The translations under genes and the position numbers were made by a program. Shown here piece after piece: positions 1-7,809 of a DNA stretch of 34,167 nucleotides (the first letter of the stretch is position 1; every line of letters starts with the position of its first letter). Origin of the DNA: RGIG426 sp045640165. GTDB lineage: Bacteria; Bacillota; Clostridia; Oscillospirales; Acutalibacteraceae. Below the pieces are notes generated by a model. That model did no database searches. It was not told the origin of the DNA and saw only the letters and a list, made by a program, of their open reading frames with translations. The DNA is taken from assembly GCA_045640165.1 (NCBI GenBank), contig JAZUEK010000003.1, positions 1 through 34,167 on the forward strand, in the 5' to 3' direction.

Positions 1-175
1 CAACAACGATGGCGACATCAACATGAAAGACGTTCTGACCCTGCGCAAATACATCGCAGGTATCGAAGTTGAAATCAACGAAGCGGCGGCGGATGCCAAT
101 GCGGACGGCGATATCAACATGAAAGACGTTCTGTTGCTCCGTAAATTCATTGCGGGCATCGTCGACACCATCTAA
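1..175 (+). CDS. C-terminal dockerin domain of a truncated secreted protein
   Basis: This is the 3' end of a gene that enters from the left edge; frame 2 gives about 57 residues ending in TAA at 173-175. Two calcium-binding repeats are visible, each with the D/N-x-D-G-D-I-N-M-K-D-V-L pattern followed by LRK(Y/F)IAG, which is the type I dockerin duplicated loop-helix. Dockerins bind cohesin modules on scaffoldins or surface proteins. The catalytic or binding part of the protein lies outside the window, so its function cannot be stated. The repeats (NMKDVL) differ from those in the two dockerin genes at 14433-17764 (VNTKDVL). A strong terminator follows 17 bases after the stop. Confidence 0.9.
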   Translation, partial: NNDGDINMKDVLTLRKYIAGIEVEINEAAADANADGDINMKDVLLLRKFIAGIVDTI

Positions 176-190
176 TATCGTCTCACAAAT

Positions 191-228
191 AGCGGCAGGG
201 ATTTTATCCCTGCCGCTTTTCTTTTTTC
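191..228 (+). terminator. Rho-independent terminator after the dockerin gene
   Basis: A perfect 10-bp GC-rich stem (192-201 with 207-216) and a 5-base loop are followed by a T-rich tail (217-228). It closes the upstream dockerin gene and isolates the tRNA promoter. Confidence 0.92.
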
Positions 229-251
229 TTTGAAAATTTTTAAGAAAAGGG

Positions 252-280
252 TTGACATTCCGTTTTGAATATGGTAAAGT
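252..280 (+). promoter_or_regulatory. Sigma-A type promoter of tRNA-Ala
   Basis: A perfect TTGACA -35 box (252-257) is separated by 17 bases from TAAAGT (275-280). The predicted start is near 287, about 14 bases before the mature tRNA. A perfect -35 fits a strongly expressed stable RNA. Confidence 0.8.
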
Positions 281-300
281 AAATGTCGTTCCGAAAATAT

Positions 301-376
<76 letters not shown>

Positions 377-382
377 AACAAG

Positions 383-412
383 GCAGAACACCGCGTGTGT
401 TCTGCTTTTTAT
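383..412 (+). terminator. Rho-independent terminator after tRNA-Ala
   Basis: A 9-bp perfect stem (383-391 with 397-405) and a 5-base loop are followed by five Ts, an A and further Ts. It lies 6 bases beyond the tRNA CCA end. Confidence 0.88.
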
Positions 413-456
413 TTTTTCCTCAAAGACCGGTGGCGAAAAAATTCGGCAAAAATTGC

Positions 457-485
457 TTGCTTTCCGCCGCGGTTTGTGGCATAAT
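457..485 (+). promoter_or_regulatory. Promoter of the pth-mfd-maf operon
   Basis: TTGCTT (457-462) is followed after 17 bases by CATAAT (480-485), matching the sigma-A pattern. The start would be near 492, about 80 bases before the pth ATG. Confidence 0.65.
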
Positions 486-573
486 GAGGGCGAAATACGA
501 AAACGAGGCGAGGTGGCGCGGCCATCTCGCCCAAAACGCATTTGTGAAAACGCAAAAAGCGAGGGAAACAACA

Positions 574-1164
574 ATGATTTTTAAGAAAACGGGGCCTATC
601 GATTTTTTGGTTGTGGGGCTCGGAAACTACGGAAAACAATATGAAAACACCCGTCACAACGCCGGGTTTCGTGCGCTGAATGCGCTCGCGGACGATCTCG
701 GTGCGGACGTGAAACGCGCGCGATTTTCGGCGCTTTGCGGCGAGAGCAACATCGGCGACAGTCGCGTGCTTTTGATGCTTCCGCAGACGTATATGAACAA
801 TTCCGGCGAGGCGGTCGCGGCGGCGATGAAGTTTTATAAGCTGGAGCCGTCGCAGTTGCTTGTGTTTTCGGACGACGTGTCGCTTCCGCTCGGAACGGTG
901 CGTGTGCGCCGCAAAGGAAGCGACGGCGGCCAAAAAGGGCTTCGCAGTATTATTACCTATCTCGGCACGGAGGATTTTGTGCGTATCAAATTGGGTGTCG
1001 GCGAAAAACCGCATCCGCAAATGGAGCTTGCCGATTGGGTGTTGTCGCGGTTTACCAAAGCGGAGGGCGAGACGATGGATCAAGCCGCCAAAACCGCCGC
1101 GGAAGCCGCCAAACTTGTGATTACCGACAGCGTTGATGCGGCGATGAACCGCTATTCAAAATAA
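574..1164 (+). CDS. pth: Peptidyl-tRNA hydrolase
   Basis: The product is 196 aa, the usual bacterial Pth length. It cleaves the ester bond of peptidyl-tRNAs that fall off ribosomes and so recycles tRNA in the cytoplasm. Visible family motifs are VVGLGNYGKQYENTRHNAGF near the N terminus (with the conserved Asn and the catalytic His of TRHNAGF), the MLPQTYMNNSGEAV block, and the GSDGGQKGLRSI block. The ATG at 574 is chosen because the family N terminus begins there; the reading frame stays open further upstream through the tRNA but that part has no homology. The SD (GAGGG) is weak. It starts the operon pth-mfd-maf, with the mfd start 10 bases after its stop. Confidence 0.96.
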   Translation: MIFKKTGPIDFLVVGLGNYGKQYENTRHNAGFRALNALADDLGADVKRARFSALCGESNIGDSRVLLMLPQTYMNNSGEAVAAAMKFYKLEPSQLLVFSDDVSLPLGTVRVRRKGSDGGQKGLRSIITYLGTEDFVRIKLGVGEKPHPQMELADWVLSRFTKAEGETMDQAAKTAAEAAKLVITDSVDAAMNRYSK

Positions 1165-1173
1165 GGAGAACCT

Positions 1174-4100
1174 ATGAACGTCCTGTTTTCGGGGCTTTGC
1201 GCCTCGCCCTCGTTTAAGAAACTGCAAACAGCAGTGAAAACGGGGAACACGCCGGTGAGTGTATCCGGTGTGGGACAAATTCATAAAGTGCTGTTGTCGG
1301 CGGCTTTGGGAGAGAGCACGCACAAGCGCGTGTTACTGCTCACTGCCGACGAAGCGGAAGCCACCCGTTTGTGTGAGGACCTCTGTGCCCTCGGCAAACG
1401 GGCTTTGGTGTATCCGGCGCGCGAGATTTCGCTTAGGGACGTGACCTACGGCTCGCACGAATTCGAACAGCAACGGCTCGGCGTGTTGGCGGCGCTTACG
1501 CAGGACGCCTGCGACGTGGTGTGCACCACCGTCGAGGCGGCGGCGCAGTTTACCTTGCCGCCGGACGTGCTGGCGAGTCATACGCTGACCATTAAAGACA
1601 ACGCACCGCTCCCTGTGGCAGACCTTGCCAAAACGCTGGTCGAGGCCGGCTACGAGCGGTGTGACCAAATCGAGGGTGCCGGACAGTTTGCGGTGCGCGG
1701 CGGCATTATCGACATTTTTCCTGCCGCAGGAAGCGAGCCGGCGCGACTGGAGTTGTGGGGCGATACGGTGGATTCGCTGTCGGCGTTCGACCGCTTGACT
1801 CAGCGCCGTACAGAGCCGCTGAAAACGCTTGTGGTACCGCCGGCTGTTGAGCGCGTGACCGACGACCGCACGGCGGTCGCTGACCGTATTGCCGCTCTTG
1901 CGGACAGTTTGCCGCCGCGTCAGGCGGAGTGCAAAGCACGACTGCTCGCCGATGCGGATAAAATCGCGGACGGAATGCCGTTTAACGGCGACAAATACGT
2001 GTCGCTTCTTTATGAAACGCCGGCGACGTTGTTCGACTATGCGTCGGAGGCGCTTTGCGTGCTGTCTGAGCCGCACGCGGTGCGCGAGCGCGCGGATGCG
2101 CTCGCCTTTCAGTGGCGGCAGGACGTGACCGACCTGCTTAAAGAGCAACTGCTTTGCAAAGAATTGTGCACAGCGGCGCTCGATTACGACGAGGTGGTGC
2201 GTCAACTTTCAGCGCAGGGCGTGGTGCTGATGAATACGTTTGCCCGTACCGAACGGAATTTTGAACTGCGCGAACTCGTGGCGATGGATGCCCGTCAGTT
2301 GCCCGTTTGGTCGGGGGATTTGACGGTGCTCAAAGAGGATTTAGAGGATTTGCGTGCACGCCAAATGAAAGTGGTGGTGCTTGCCGGTGCCGAGCCGAAA
2401 AACGCCTCGCTGCTTGCGGAGGATTTGACTGCGCGAAACGTGCCGGCGTTGTATGCCAAAAGCCCGTCGGAGTTGACCGAACGCCACGTGACCGTTTTGA
2501 CCGGTGGTCTTTCCGCCGGCGCGGAATTCCCGGATGCCGGGTTTGCCATTCTCACCCACGGTCGGGTGGCGAGCAAGCGGCAAAAGCCGCGCTATAAAGC
2601 GAAGAACAAGGGCTCGGAACTGCACAGTTTGTCCGAACTTCGCCCCGGCGACTACGTGGTGCATACGGTGCACGGTATCGGGCAGTATTGCGGTGTGCAA
2701 CAACTCAACGTGCAAGGGGTTGCCAAGGATTACTTAAAACTCAAATACGCGAAAGGGGACGTGCTGTACGTTCCCGTGACGCAGTTGGATCTCGTGTCGA
2801 AATACATCGGCGCGTCGGAGGATGCGACGGTGAAACTCCACCGCCTCGGCGGTCAGGAGTGGCAGGCGACCAAGTCTCGCGTGCGGTCGGCGGTCAAGGA
2901 TATTGCGAAAGAACTCATCGCGCTCTATTCCAAGCGGATGGCGACGCCCGGATTTGCGTTTGAGCCGGACGAGGAGTGGCAATATGACTTTGAACGCCGC
3001 TTCGAGTATGAGGAGACGGACGACCAACTGCGGTGTACCGATGAGATTAAAAAAGATATGGAACGCGCCGTGCCGATGGACCGTTTGCTTTGCGGCGACG
3101 TGGGTTTCGGCAAAACGGAAGTGGCGCTTCGTGCCGCGTTCAAGTGTGTGTCGCAGGGCAAACAATGCGCGATTCTTGTCCCGACGACCATTTTGGCGTT
3201 CCAACATTACCAAACGTTGCTTAAACGGTTTGAGGGCTTCCCGGTGAGAATCGATATGCTCTCCCGTTTCCGCACGGCGAAACAGCAGGAAAAAACCGTC
3301 GCCGCCGTGAAACGCGGCGAGGTGGAAATTGTGGTGGGAACGCATCGTCTTTTGTCGAAAGACGTGGAATTCCGCGACCTCGGTTTGTTTATTGTGGACG
3401 AGGAACAACGTTTCGGCGTGACCCAAAAAGAGCGCTTAAAAGAGATGACCCCGAACGTGGACGTGCTGACGCTGTCGGCGACGCCCATTCCGCGCACGCT
3501 CAATATGGCGCTTTCGGGCATTCGAGATATGTCCATTATCGAGGAGGCGCCGCAGGATCGCAGACCGGTGCAGACGTACGTGCTCGAGCACGACAACGGC
3601 GTGCTGCTTGAAGCGATTCGGCGCGAACTGCGCCGCGGTGGGCAGGTGTATTATCTGCACAATCGCGTGGAGGATATCGAACGCGTGGCGGTCAACTTAA
3701 AAGCCAATTTACCGGACGCCAACGTTGCGGTGGCGCACGGCAAAATGAGCGAGGAAGAACTGTCGGATATCTGGCGGCGCGTGATGGAGCAGGAAATTGA
3801 CGTGCTCGTTTGCACCACGATTATCGAAACGGGTGTGGATATCGCGAACGTCAACACGCTTATCATCGAACACGCCGACCGTTTTGGGCTTTCGCAACTT
3901 CACCAGTTGCGCGGACGCGTGGGACGGAGTTCTCGGCGCGCGTTTGCGTATCTTACGTTTAGCCGCGGCAAGGTGCTGACGGATATTTCCGCCAAGCGGC
4001 TCGAAGCGATGCGTGAATTTACCGAATTCGGTGCCGGTTTCAAAATCGCTATGCGCGATATGGAGTTGCGCGGTGCCGGCAACTTGCTCGGCGCGCAACA

Positions 4101-4641
4101 GCACGGGCATATGGAGTCGGTCGGTTACGATTTGTACTTAAAAATGCTCGGCGATGCGGTGGCGGAGCAAAAAGGCGAAACGAAGAAGCCGCGCGAGGAC
4201 GAGTGCTTAATCGACTTGCCGATTGCGGCGCATATTCCGGACGGCTATATTGCCGACCATGCGGCGCGTCTCGACGTGTATCGCCGCATTGCGGATATCC
4301 GCACGGTGGACGATTCGCTCGACGTCTACGATGAACTCATTGACCGTTTCGGCGAGCCGCCGACGGCGGTACAAGGGCTTATCGACGTGGCGCTTTTACG
4401 CAATATGGCGGCAGGCCTCGGCATTTTCGAGGTCAAACAGCAGGCGGATGCGCTTTTGCTGATGCCGCGCACGCTGGATATGGAATTAGGGGCGCGGATG
4501 TCTTCGGCGCTTAAGGGGCGTGTGATGATTTCGGCAGGAAATACGCCGTATTACGCGGTGAAAATGAAAAAAGGCTTGTCGTCGCTCGATACGTTGCGCG
4601 AAGCGCTTGAGGCGGCGACCGAAACGGAGGAGACGGAATGA
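1174..4641 (+). CDS. mfd: Transcription-repair coupling factor Mfd
   Basis: The 1155-aa length is typical of Mfd. Mfd is a DNA translocase that pushes stalled RNA polymerase off lesions and recruits UvrA for nucleotide excision repair. The order fits: an N-terminal UvrB-like region (about 1-450), a CarD-like RNA polymerase interaction domain starting near RPGDYVVHTVHGIGQY (about 485-560), the two RecA-like translocase lobes with Walker A GDVGFGKTE (Lys647) and DEEQRFGV (742-749), a LHQLRGRVGRS motif VI region, and a C-terminal TRCF domain. The start is ATG 1174 behind AAGGAGAA. It overlaps the maf start by an ATGA junction, so the two are translationally coupled. Confidence 0.97.
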   Translation: MNVLFSGLCASPSFKKLQTAVKTGNTPVSVSGVGQIHKVLLSAALGESTHKRVLLLTADEAEATRLCEDLCALGKRALVYPAREISLRDVTYGSHEFEQQRLGVLAALTQDACDVVCTTVEAAAQFTLPPDVLASHTLTIKDNAPLPVADLAKTLVEAGYERCDQIEGAGQFAVRGGIIDIFPAAGSEPARLELWGDTVDSLSAFDRLTQRRTEPLKTLVVPPAVERVTDDRTAVADRIAALADSLPPRQAECKARLLADADKIADGMPFNGDKYVSLLYETPATLFDYASEALCVLSEPHAVRERADALAFQWRQDVTDLLKEQLLCKELCTAALDYDEVVRQLSAQGVVLMNTFARTERNFELRELVAMDARQLPVWSGDLTVLKEDLEDLRARQMKVVVLAGAEPKNASLLAEDLTARNVPALYAKSPSELTERHVTVLTGGLSAGAEFPDAGFAILTHGRVASKRQKPRYKAKNKGSELHSLSELRPGDYVVHTVHGIGQYCGVQQLNVQGVAKDYLKLKYAKGDVLYVPVTQLDLVSKYIGASEDATVKLHRLGGQEWQATKSRVRSAVKDIAKELIALYSKRMATPGFAFEPDEEWQYDFERRFEYEETDDQLRCTDEIKKDMERAVPMDRLLCGDVGFGKTEVALRAAFKCVSQGKQCAILVPTTILAFQHYQTLLKRFEGFPVRIDMLSRFRTAKQQEKTVAAVKRGEVEIVVGTHRLLSKDVEFRDLGLFIVDEEQRFGVTQKERLKEMTPNVDVLTLSATPIPRTLNMALSGIRDMSIIEEAPQDRRPVQTYVLEHDNGVLLEAIRRELRRGGQVYYLHNRVEDIERVAVNLKANLPDANVAVAHGKMSEEELSDIWRRVMEQEIDVLVCTTIIETGVDIANVNTLIIEHADRFGLSQLHQLRGRVGRSSRRAFAYLTFSRGKVLTDISAKRLEAMREFTEFGAGFKIAMRDMELRGAGNLLGAQQHGHMESVGYDLYLKMLGDAVAEQKGETKKPREDECLIDLPIAAHIPDGYIADHAARLDVYRRIADIRTVDDSLDVYDELIDRFGEPPTAVQGLIDVALLRNMAAGLGIFEVKQQADALLLMPRTLDMELGARMSSALKGRVMISAGNTPYYAVKMKKGLSSLDTLREALEAATETEETE

Positions 4642-5231
4642 ACGATAGGCTCGGAAGCGCGGCGCGACCGCTGATTTTGGCGTCGCAATCGCCTCGCCGA
4701 CGTGAAATTTTGGAAAAATTGGGCGTGACGTTTACCGTTTGTCCGGCAAAAAGCGAAGTGGCCATCGACCCGAATTTGCCGCTGTGCGACGCGGTGACGG
4801 CGGTGGCGCGCGCCAAGGCGGAAGAAATTGCCGCCGCCAATCCGGGACGCGCGGTGCTCGGCGCGGATACCGTGGTTGCCATCGGCGAAACGGTGCTCGG
4901 AAAGCCGAAAGATGAGACCGACGCGAAACGGATGTTGCGCGCGCTGTCGGGGAACGAACATCGCGTGGTGACCGCGGTGTGGCTCGTGGAAGAATCCGGC
5001 GAGGGGCGCGGCTTTGCGAGCGACAACCGCGTGACGTTTGCCACGCTGTCCGACGAAGAAATCGACGCTTACGTGGCGACCGGCGAGCCGATGGATAAAG
5101 CCGGTGCTTATGGCATCCAAGGCTTCGGCGGACGGTATATCACCCGGCTTTGCGGCGATTTTTACGCCGTTATGGGACTTCCGTGCGGAGAATTGTGGCA
5201 ATTTTTGAAAAAATCTTGCGAAAACTCTTAA
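4638..5231 (+). CDS. maf: Maf-type nucleoside triphosphate pyrophosphatase
   Basis: The 197-aa protein belongs to the Maf/HAM1-like house-cleaning pyrophosphatases, which hydrolyse non-canonical or excess dTTP/UTP-type nucleotides to monophosphates. Motifs seen are LASQSPRRREILEKLG near the N terminus, the acidic GADTVVAIG block, LGKPKD, and AGAYGIQGFGG. The ATG overlaps the mfd stop by four bases. The next gene is mreB, and maf next to mreB is a common order in Firmicutes and elsewhere. A separate promoter lies between them. Exact substrate preference cannot be told from the sequence. Confidence 0.93.
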   Translation: MNDRLGSAARPLILASQSPRRREILEKLGVTFTVCPAKSEVAIDPNLPLCDAVTAVARAKAEEIAAANPGRAVLGADTVVAIGETVLGKPKDETDAKRMLRALSGNEHRVVTAVWLVEESGEGRGFASDNRVTFATLSDEEIDAYVATGEPMDKAGAYGIQGFGGRYITRLCGDFYAVMGLPCGELWQFLKKSCENS

Positions 5232-5248
5232 AAATATGAAAATAAGTG

Positions 5249-5277
5249 TTGTGCATTTCAAAAAAAGCGTATATAAT
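5249..5277 (+). promoter_or_regulatory. Promoter of mreB
   Basis: TTGTGC (5249-5254), 17 bases, then a perfect TATAAT (5272-5277). The predicted start is near 5284, about 37 bases before the chosen mreB ATG. This starts the cell-shape operon. Confidence 0.8.
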
Positions 5278-5320
5278 AACCCTATGTATGGGATTTTGTT
5301 CGAAGAAAGGACGTTTTTGT

Positions 5321-6331
5321 ATGTTTATGTTTAACTGCGACGTGGGTATCGATCTCGGTACCGCCAACACCCTCGTGTATATGCGAGGCAAAGGCATTGT
5401 GTTGCGTGAGCCGTCGGTTGTGGCGGTGGACGTGAAAAAATCCGAGGTGCTCGCGGTCGGTAAAGAAGCCAAAGATATGATCGGCAGAACGCCCGGCTCG
5501 ATTTCGGCGGTACGTCCGCTGAAAGACGGCGTGATTGCCGACTTTGAAGTTACCAGTGAAATGCTGCGCTATTTCATCAAGAGCGCGGTGCGTTCGACCT
5601 TCTTCCGCCGTACGCGTCTTATCGTGTGCATCCCCTCCGGTGTGACCGAAGTGGAGCGCCGCGCGGTGGAAGACGCCGCCCGTCAAGCCGGTGCGCGCGA
5701 GGTGGAGCTGATTGAAGAGCCGATGGCGGCGGCGATCGGTGCCGGTCTTAAAGTGGAAGAGCCGGCCGGTTGCATGATTGTCGATATCGGCGGCGGCACG
5801 TCCGAAGTGGCGGTTATCTCGCTCGGCGACATTGTCGCGTCCTGCTCGGTGCGTACCGCGGGCGACGATTTCGACGAAGCGATTATCTCCTACATCAAGA
5901 AAAAATACAACCTGCTCATCGGTGAGCGTACCGCTGAAAATGTGAAAATCGAAATCGGTTCGGCGTTCCCGTATGAGGGCGAGGGCGAACTCGAAATCAA
6001 AGGCCGCAACCTGCTCGACGGTCTGCCGAAGAACATCACCATCACCGCCGAAGAGGTGCGTGAGGCGTTGACGGATGCGGTGAGCGCGGTGGTGGATGCG
6101 ATTCGCTCCACCCTCGAAACCACTCCGCCGGAGTTGTCGGCCGACATCATCGACAACGGGATTATGCTGACCGGTGGCGGTGCGTTGCTCCGCGGTCTCG
6201 ATACGCTCATTTCCCGTGAGACCGGTATGCCGGTGCACGTCGCGGAAAATCCGCTGGATTGCGTGGTCAACGGTACGGGCAAATGCCTCGACATCGGCGC
6301 GACCGGTAATTTCCGTTCGAACCGTCGTTAA
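5321..6331 (+). CDS. mreB: Rod shape-determining actin homologue MreB
   Basis: The product is 336 aa, normal for MreB. MreB forms membrane-bound filaments that guide lateral peptidoglycan synthesis. The actin-fold motifs are visible: phosphate-1 DLGTANT (residues 11-17), phosphate-2 VDIGGGTSEVAVI, the EEPMAAAIGAGL connecting segment, and the adenosine motif MLTGGGALLRGLD. The start is ATG 5321, about 10 bases after GAAAGGA; it gives the usual short N terminus (MFMFNCDVGIDLG). An in-frame ATG at 5288 is possible but sits almost at the predicted transcript start and has no SD. mreC follows after an intrinsic terminator, so mreB can be made in excess of mreCD. Confidence 0.97.
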   Translation: MFMFNCDVGIDLGTANTLVYMRGKGIVLREPSVVAVDVKKSEVLAVGKEAKDMIGRTPGSISAVRPLKDGVIADFEVTSEMLRYFIKSAVRSTFFRRTRLIVCIPSGVTEVERRAVEDAARQAGAREVELIEEPMAAAIGAGLKVEEPAGCMIVDIGGGTSEVAVISLGDIVASCSVRTAGDDFDEAIISYIKKKYNLLIGERTAENVKIEIGSAFPYEGEGELEIKGRNLLDGLPKNITITAEEVREALTDAVSAVVDAIRSTLETTPPELSADIIDNGIMLTGGGALLRGLDTLISRETGMPVHVAENPLDCVVNGTGKCLDIGATGNFRSNRR

Positions 6332-6348
6332 GACAAGTACACATAAGA

Positions 6349-6391
6349 GGGCAGACCGGCTCGGCGAGTGGCTGTGCGGTCTGCCTTTTTT
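6349..6391 (+). terminator. Intrinsic terminator between mreB and mreC
   Basis: A 9-bp GC-rich stem (6350-6358 with 6377-6385), an 18-base loop and six Ts (6386-6391). It lies between mreB and the strong mreC SD with no clear promoter after it, so it probably acts as a partial terminator that lowers mreC/mreD/PBP2 expression relative to mreB. Confidence 0.75.
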
Positions 6392-6417
6392 GAAAGAGAC
6401 GAAAGGAGGACTCGAAC

Positions 6418-7233
6418 ATGAAAGATTTTTGGAAGAGCCGCGCGTTTAAGGTGCTCGCGTGTGTGGCGGCGTTTTTCATCGGTATGATGATTTATGCGGC
6501 GGTCACCGGCTACGAGACCATCAGCGGCGCGGTGCTGAAGCCTCTGCAAAGCGGCATTTCGGCTGTATCCGACGGCGTGCGCGGTTTGTTCGGGGACTCT
6601 GCCAAAACGCTGAAAAAAGAAAACGAGGCGTTAAAAGAGGAGCTCAACACCCTGCGCAAACAGCAGGTGGAACTTGAGGAACTGCGCCGCCAAAACGAGA
6701 CGTATAAAGAGTTTTTGGCGCTGAAAGAGGAAAATCCCGATTTTGTGTTCGTGGATGCGCGCGTGATTGCCGCCGACCCGACCGATCCTTACGGCAACTT
6801 CACCATCGGTGCCGGCTCGCTTGCAGACGTGAGCGTCGGCAACGCGGTGATTACGCCGGAGGGACTTGTCGGCGTGGTCAGCGACGTGGGGCTTAACTAT
6901 GCGAAAGTTAAAACCGTGCTTGACCCGTCGCTTCAAATTGCGGCGTATGACAGCCGCACGCGCGAAGACGGTCTGACCGGAAACAGTTACGACCTCGCCG
7001 CTGACGGCCAACTGAAACTGTGTCGTTTGACGAGGGACACTACGGCGGCGGTGGGTGACTTTGTCGTTACCTACGGCGGACAATATCCGTCGGGCTTGCT
7101 CGTCGGAGAAATCACGGCGGTGAAATCCGAGACGGATGGGCTGAGCAAATATGCGGAAATTTCTCCGTTTGCGCCGGTGTTTTCGGTGGCGGAAGTGTTT
7201 GTCATTACCGATTCAGAGGAGGGAACGCCGTGA
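6418..7233 (+). CDS. mreC: Cell shape-determining protein MreC
   Basis: The 271-aa protein has the MreC layout: a short cytoplasmic start, one membrane segment (about 9-29), a coiled coil rich in K/E/L (about 61-105), and an extracytoplasmic beta domain with the family block NAVITPEGLVGVVSDVG and a later YGGQYPSGLLVGEI block. MreC links MreB to the wall synthase PBP2 outside the membrane. The ATG follows AAAGGAGGA at 6402-6410. The stop overlaps the GTG start of mreD. Confidence 0.95.
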   Translation: MKDFWKSRAFKVLACVAAFFIGMMIYAAVTGYETISGAVLKPLQSGISAVSDGVRGLFGDSAKTLKKENEALKEELNTLRKQQVELEELRRQNETYKEFLALKEENPDFVFVDARVIAADPTDPYGNFTIGAGSLADVSVGNAVITPEGLVGVVSDVGLNYAKVKTVLDPSLQIAAYDSRTREDGLTGNSYDLAADGQLKLCRLTRDTTAAVGDFVVTYGGQYPSGLLVGEITAVKSETDGLSKYAEISPFAPVFSVAEVFVITDSEEGTP

Positions 7234-7778
7234 GTGAACGAACGACGCTTCGAAACGGAAACCCTCTTTCGGTTGTGCAGGGAAAAGCGGTGCAGTGGAC
7301 GGCTTACGGGCTGTTACTGTTGGCGGCGTTTTTCTTGCAATCCGCTCCCCACGCGCTGGAAATTGCCGGCGCCAAGCCGTTGCTTTTCGTACCGCTGACG
7401 GTGGCAATCGGGTTGTTGACCGGGCCGGTCGGCGGCGGTGCTGCCGGCGCGGCGGCAGGGTTTTTGTGGGATATTTATGCCGACCGCTTGCCCGGATTTC
7501 ACGGGCTTTTTCTGTTGATTGTCGGGTGCGTGTGTGGGTTGTTGGTTGTGTTGCTGATGCGCAATAACCTGCTGACGGCCACGCTCCTTTGCGCCGCGGC
7601 TTTAGTGCTTCAGGTTTTGTATGATTGGGGACTTCGGTACTGCCTTTTCGGCGGCGACCGTCCCTTTGCGGCGCTGTGGGGAACGTATCTGCCCTGCGCG
7701 TTGTATACGCTGCTTGTCTCGCCGCTGCTGTATTTGCTGACGCTTGCCGTCGCGCGCTTTGTGCAACGGCACGACTGA
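7230..7778 (+). CDS. mreD: Rod shape-determining membrane protein MreD
   Basis: The 182-aa, very hydrophobic protein has about five membrane segments. The AGAAAGFLWDIYADRLPGFHGL block is the MreD signature region (a Gly/Ala-rich helix followed by D-x-x-x-D/G). It belongs to the elongation complex with MreC and PBP2. The GTG start overlaps the mreC stop (GTGA), consistent with coupling. Sequence conservation in MreD is low, so the call rests on hydropathy, this block and the position between mreC and PBP2. Confidence 0.92.
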   Translation: MSERTTLRNGNPLSVVQGKAVQWTAYGLLLLAAFFLQSAPHALEIAGAKPLLFVPLTVAIGLLTGPVGGGAAGAAAGFLWDIYADRLPGFHGLFLLIVGCVCGLLVVLLMRNNLLTATLLCAAALVLQVLYDWGLRYCLFGGDRPFAALWGTYLPCALYTLLVSPLLYLLTLAVARFVQRHD

Positions 7779-7809
7779 TGCCGAAAGATTCCGAAAGGAG
7801 GGAACGTCC

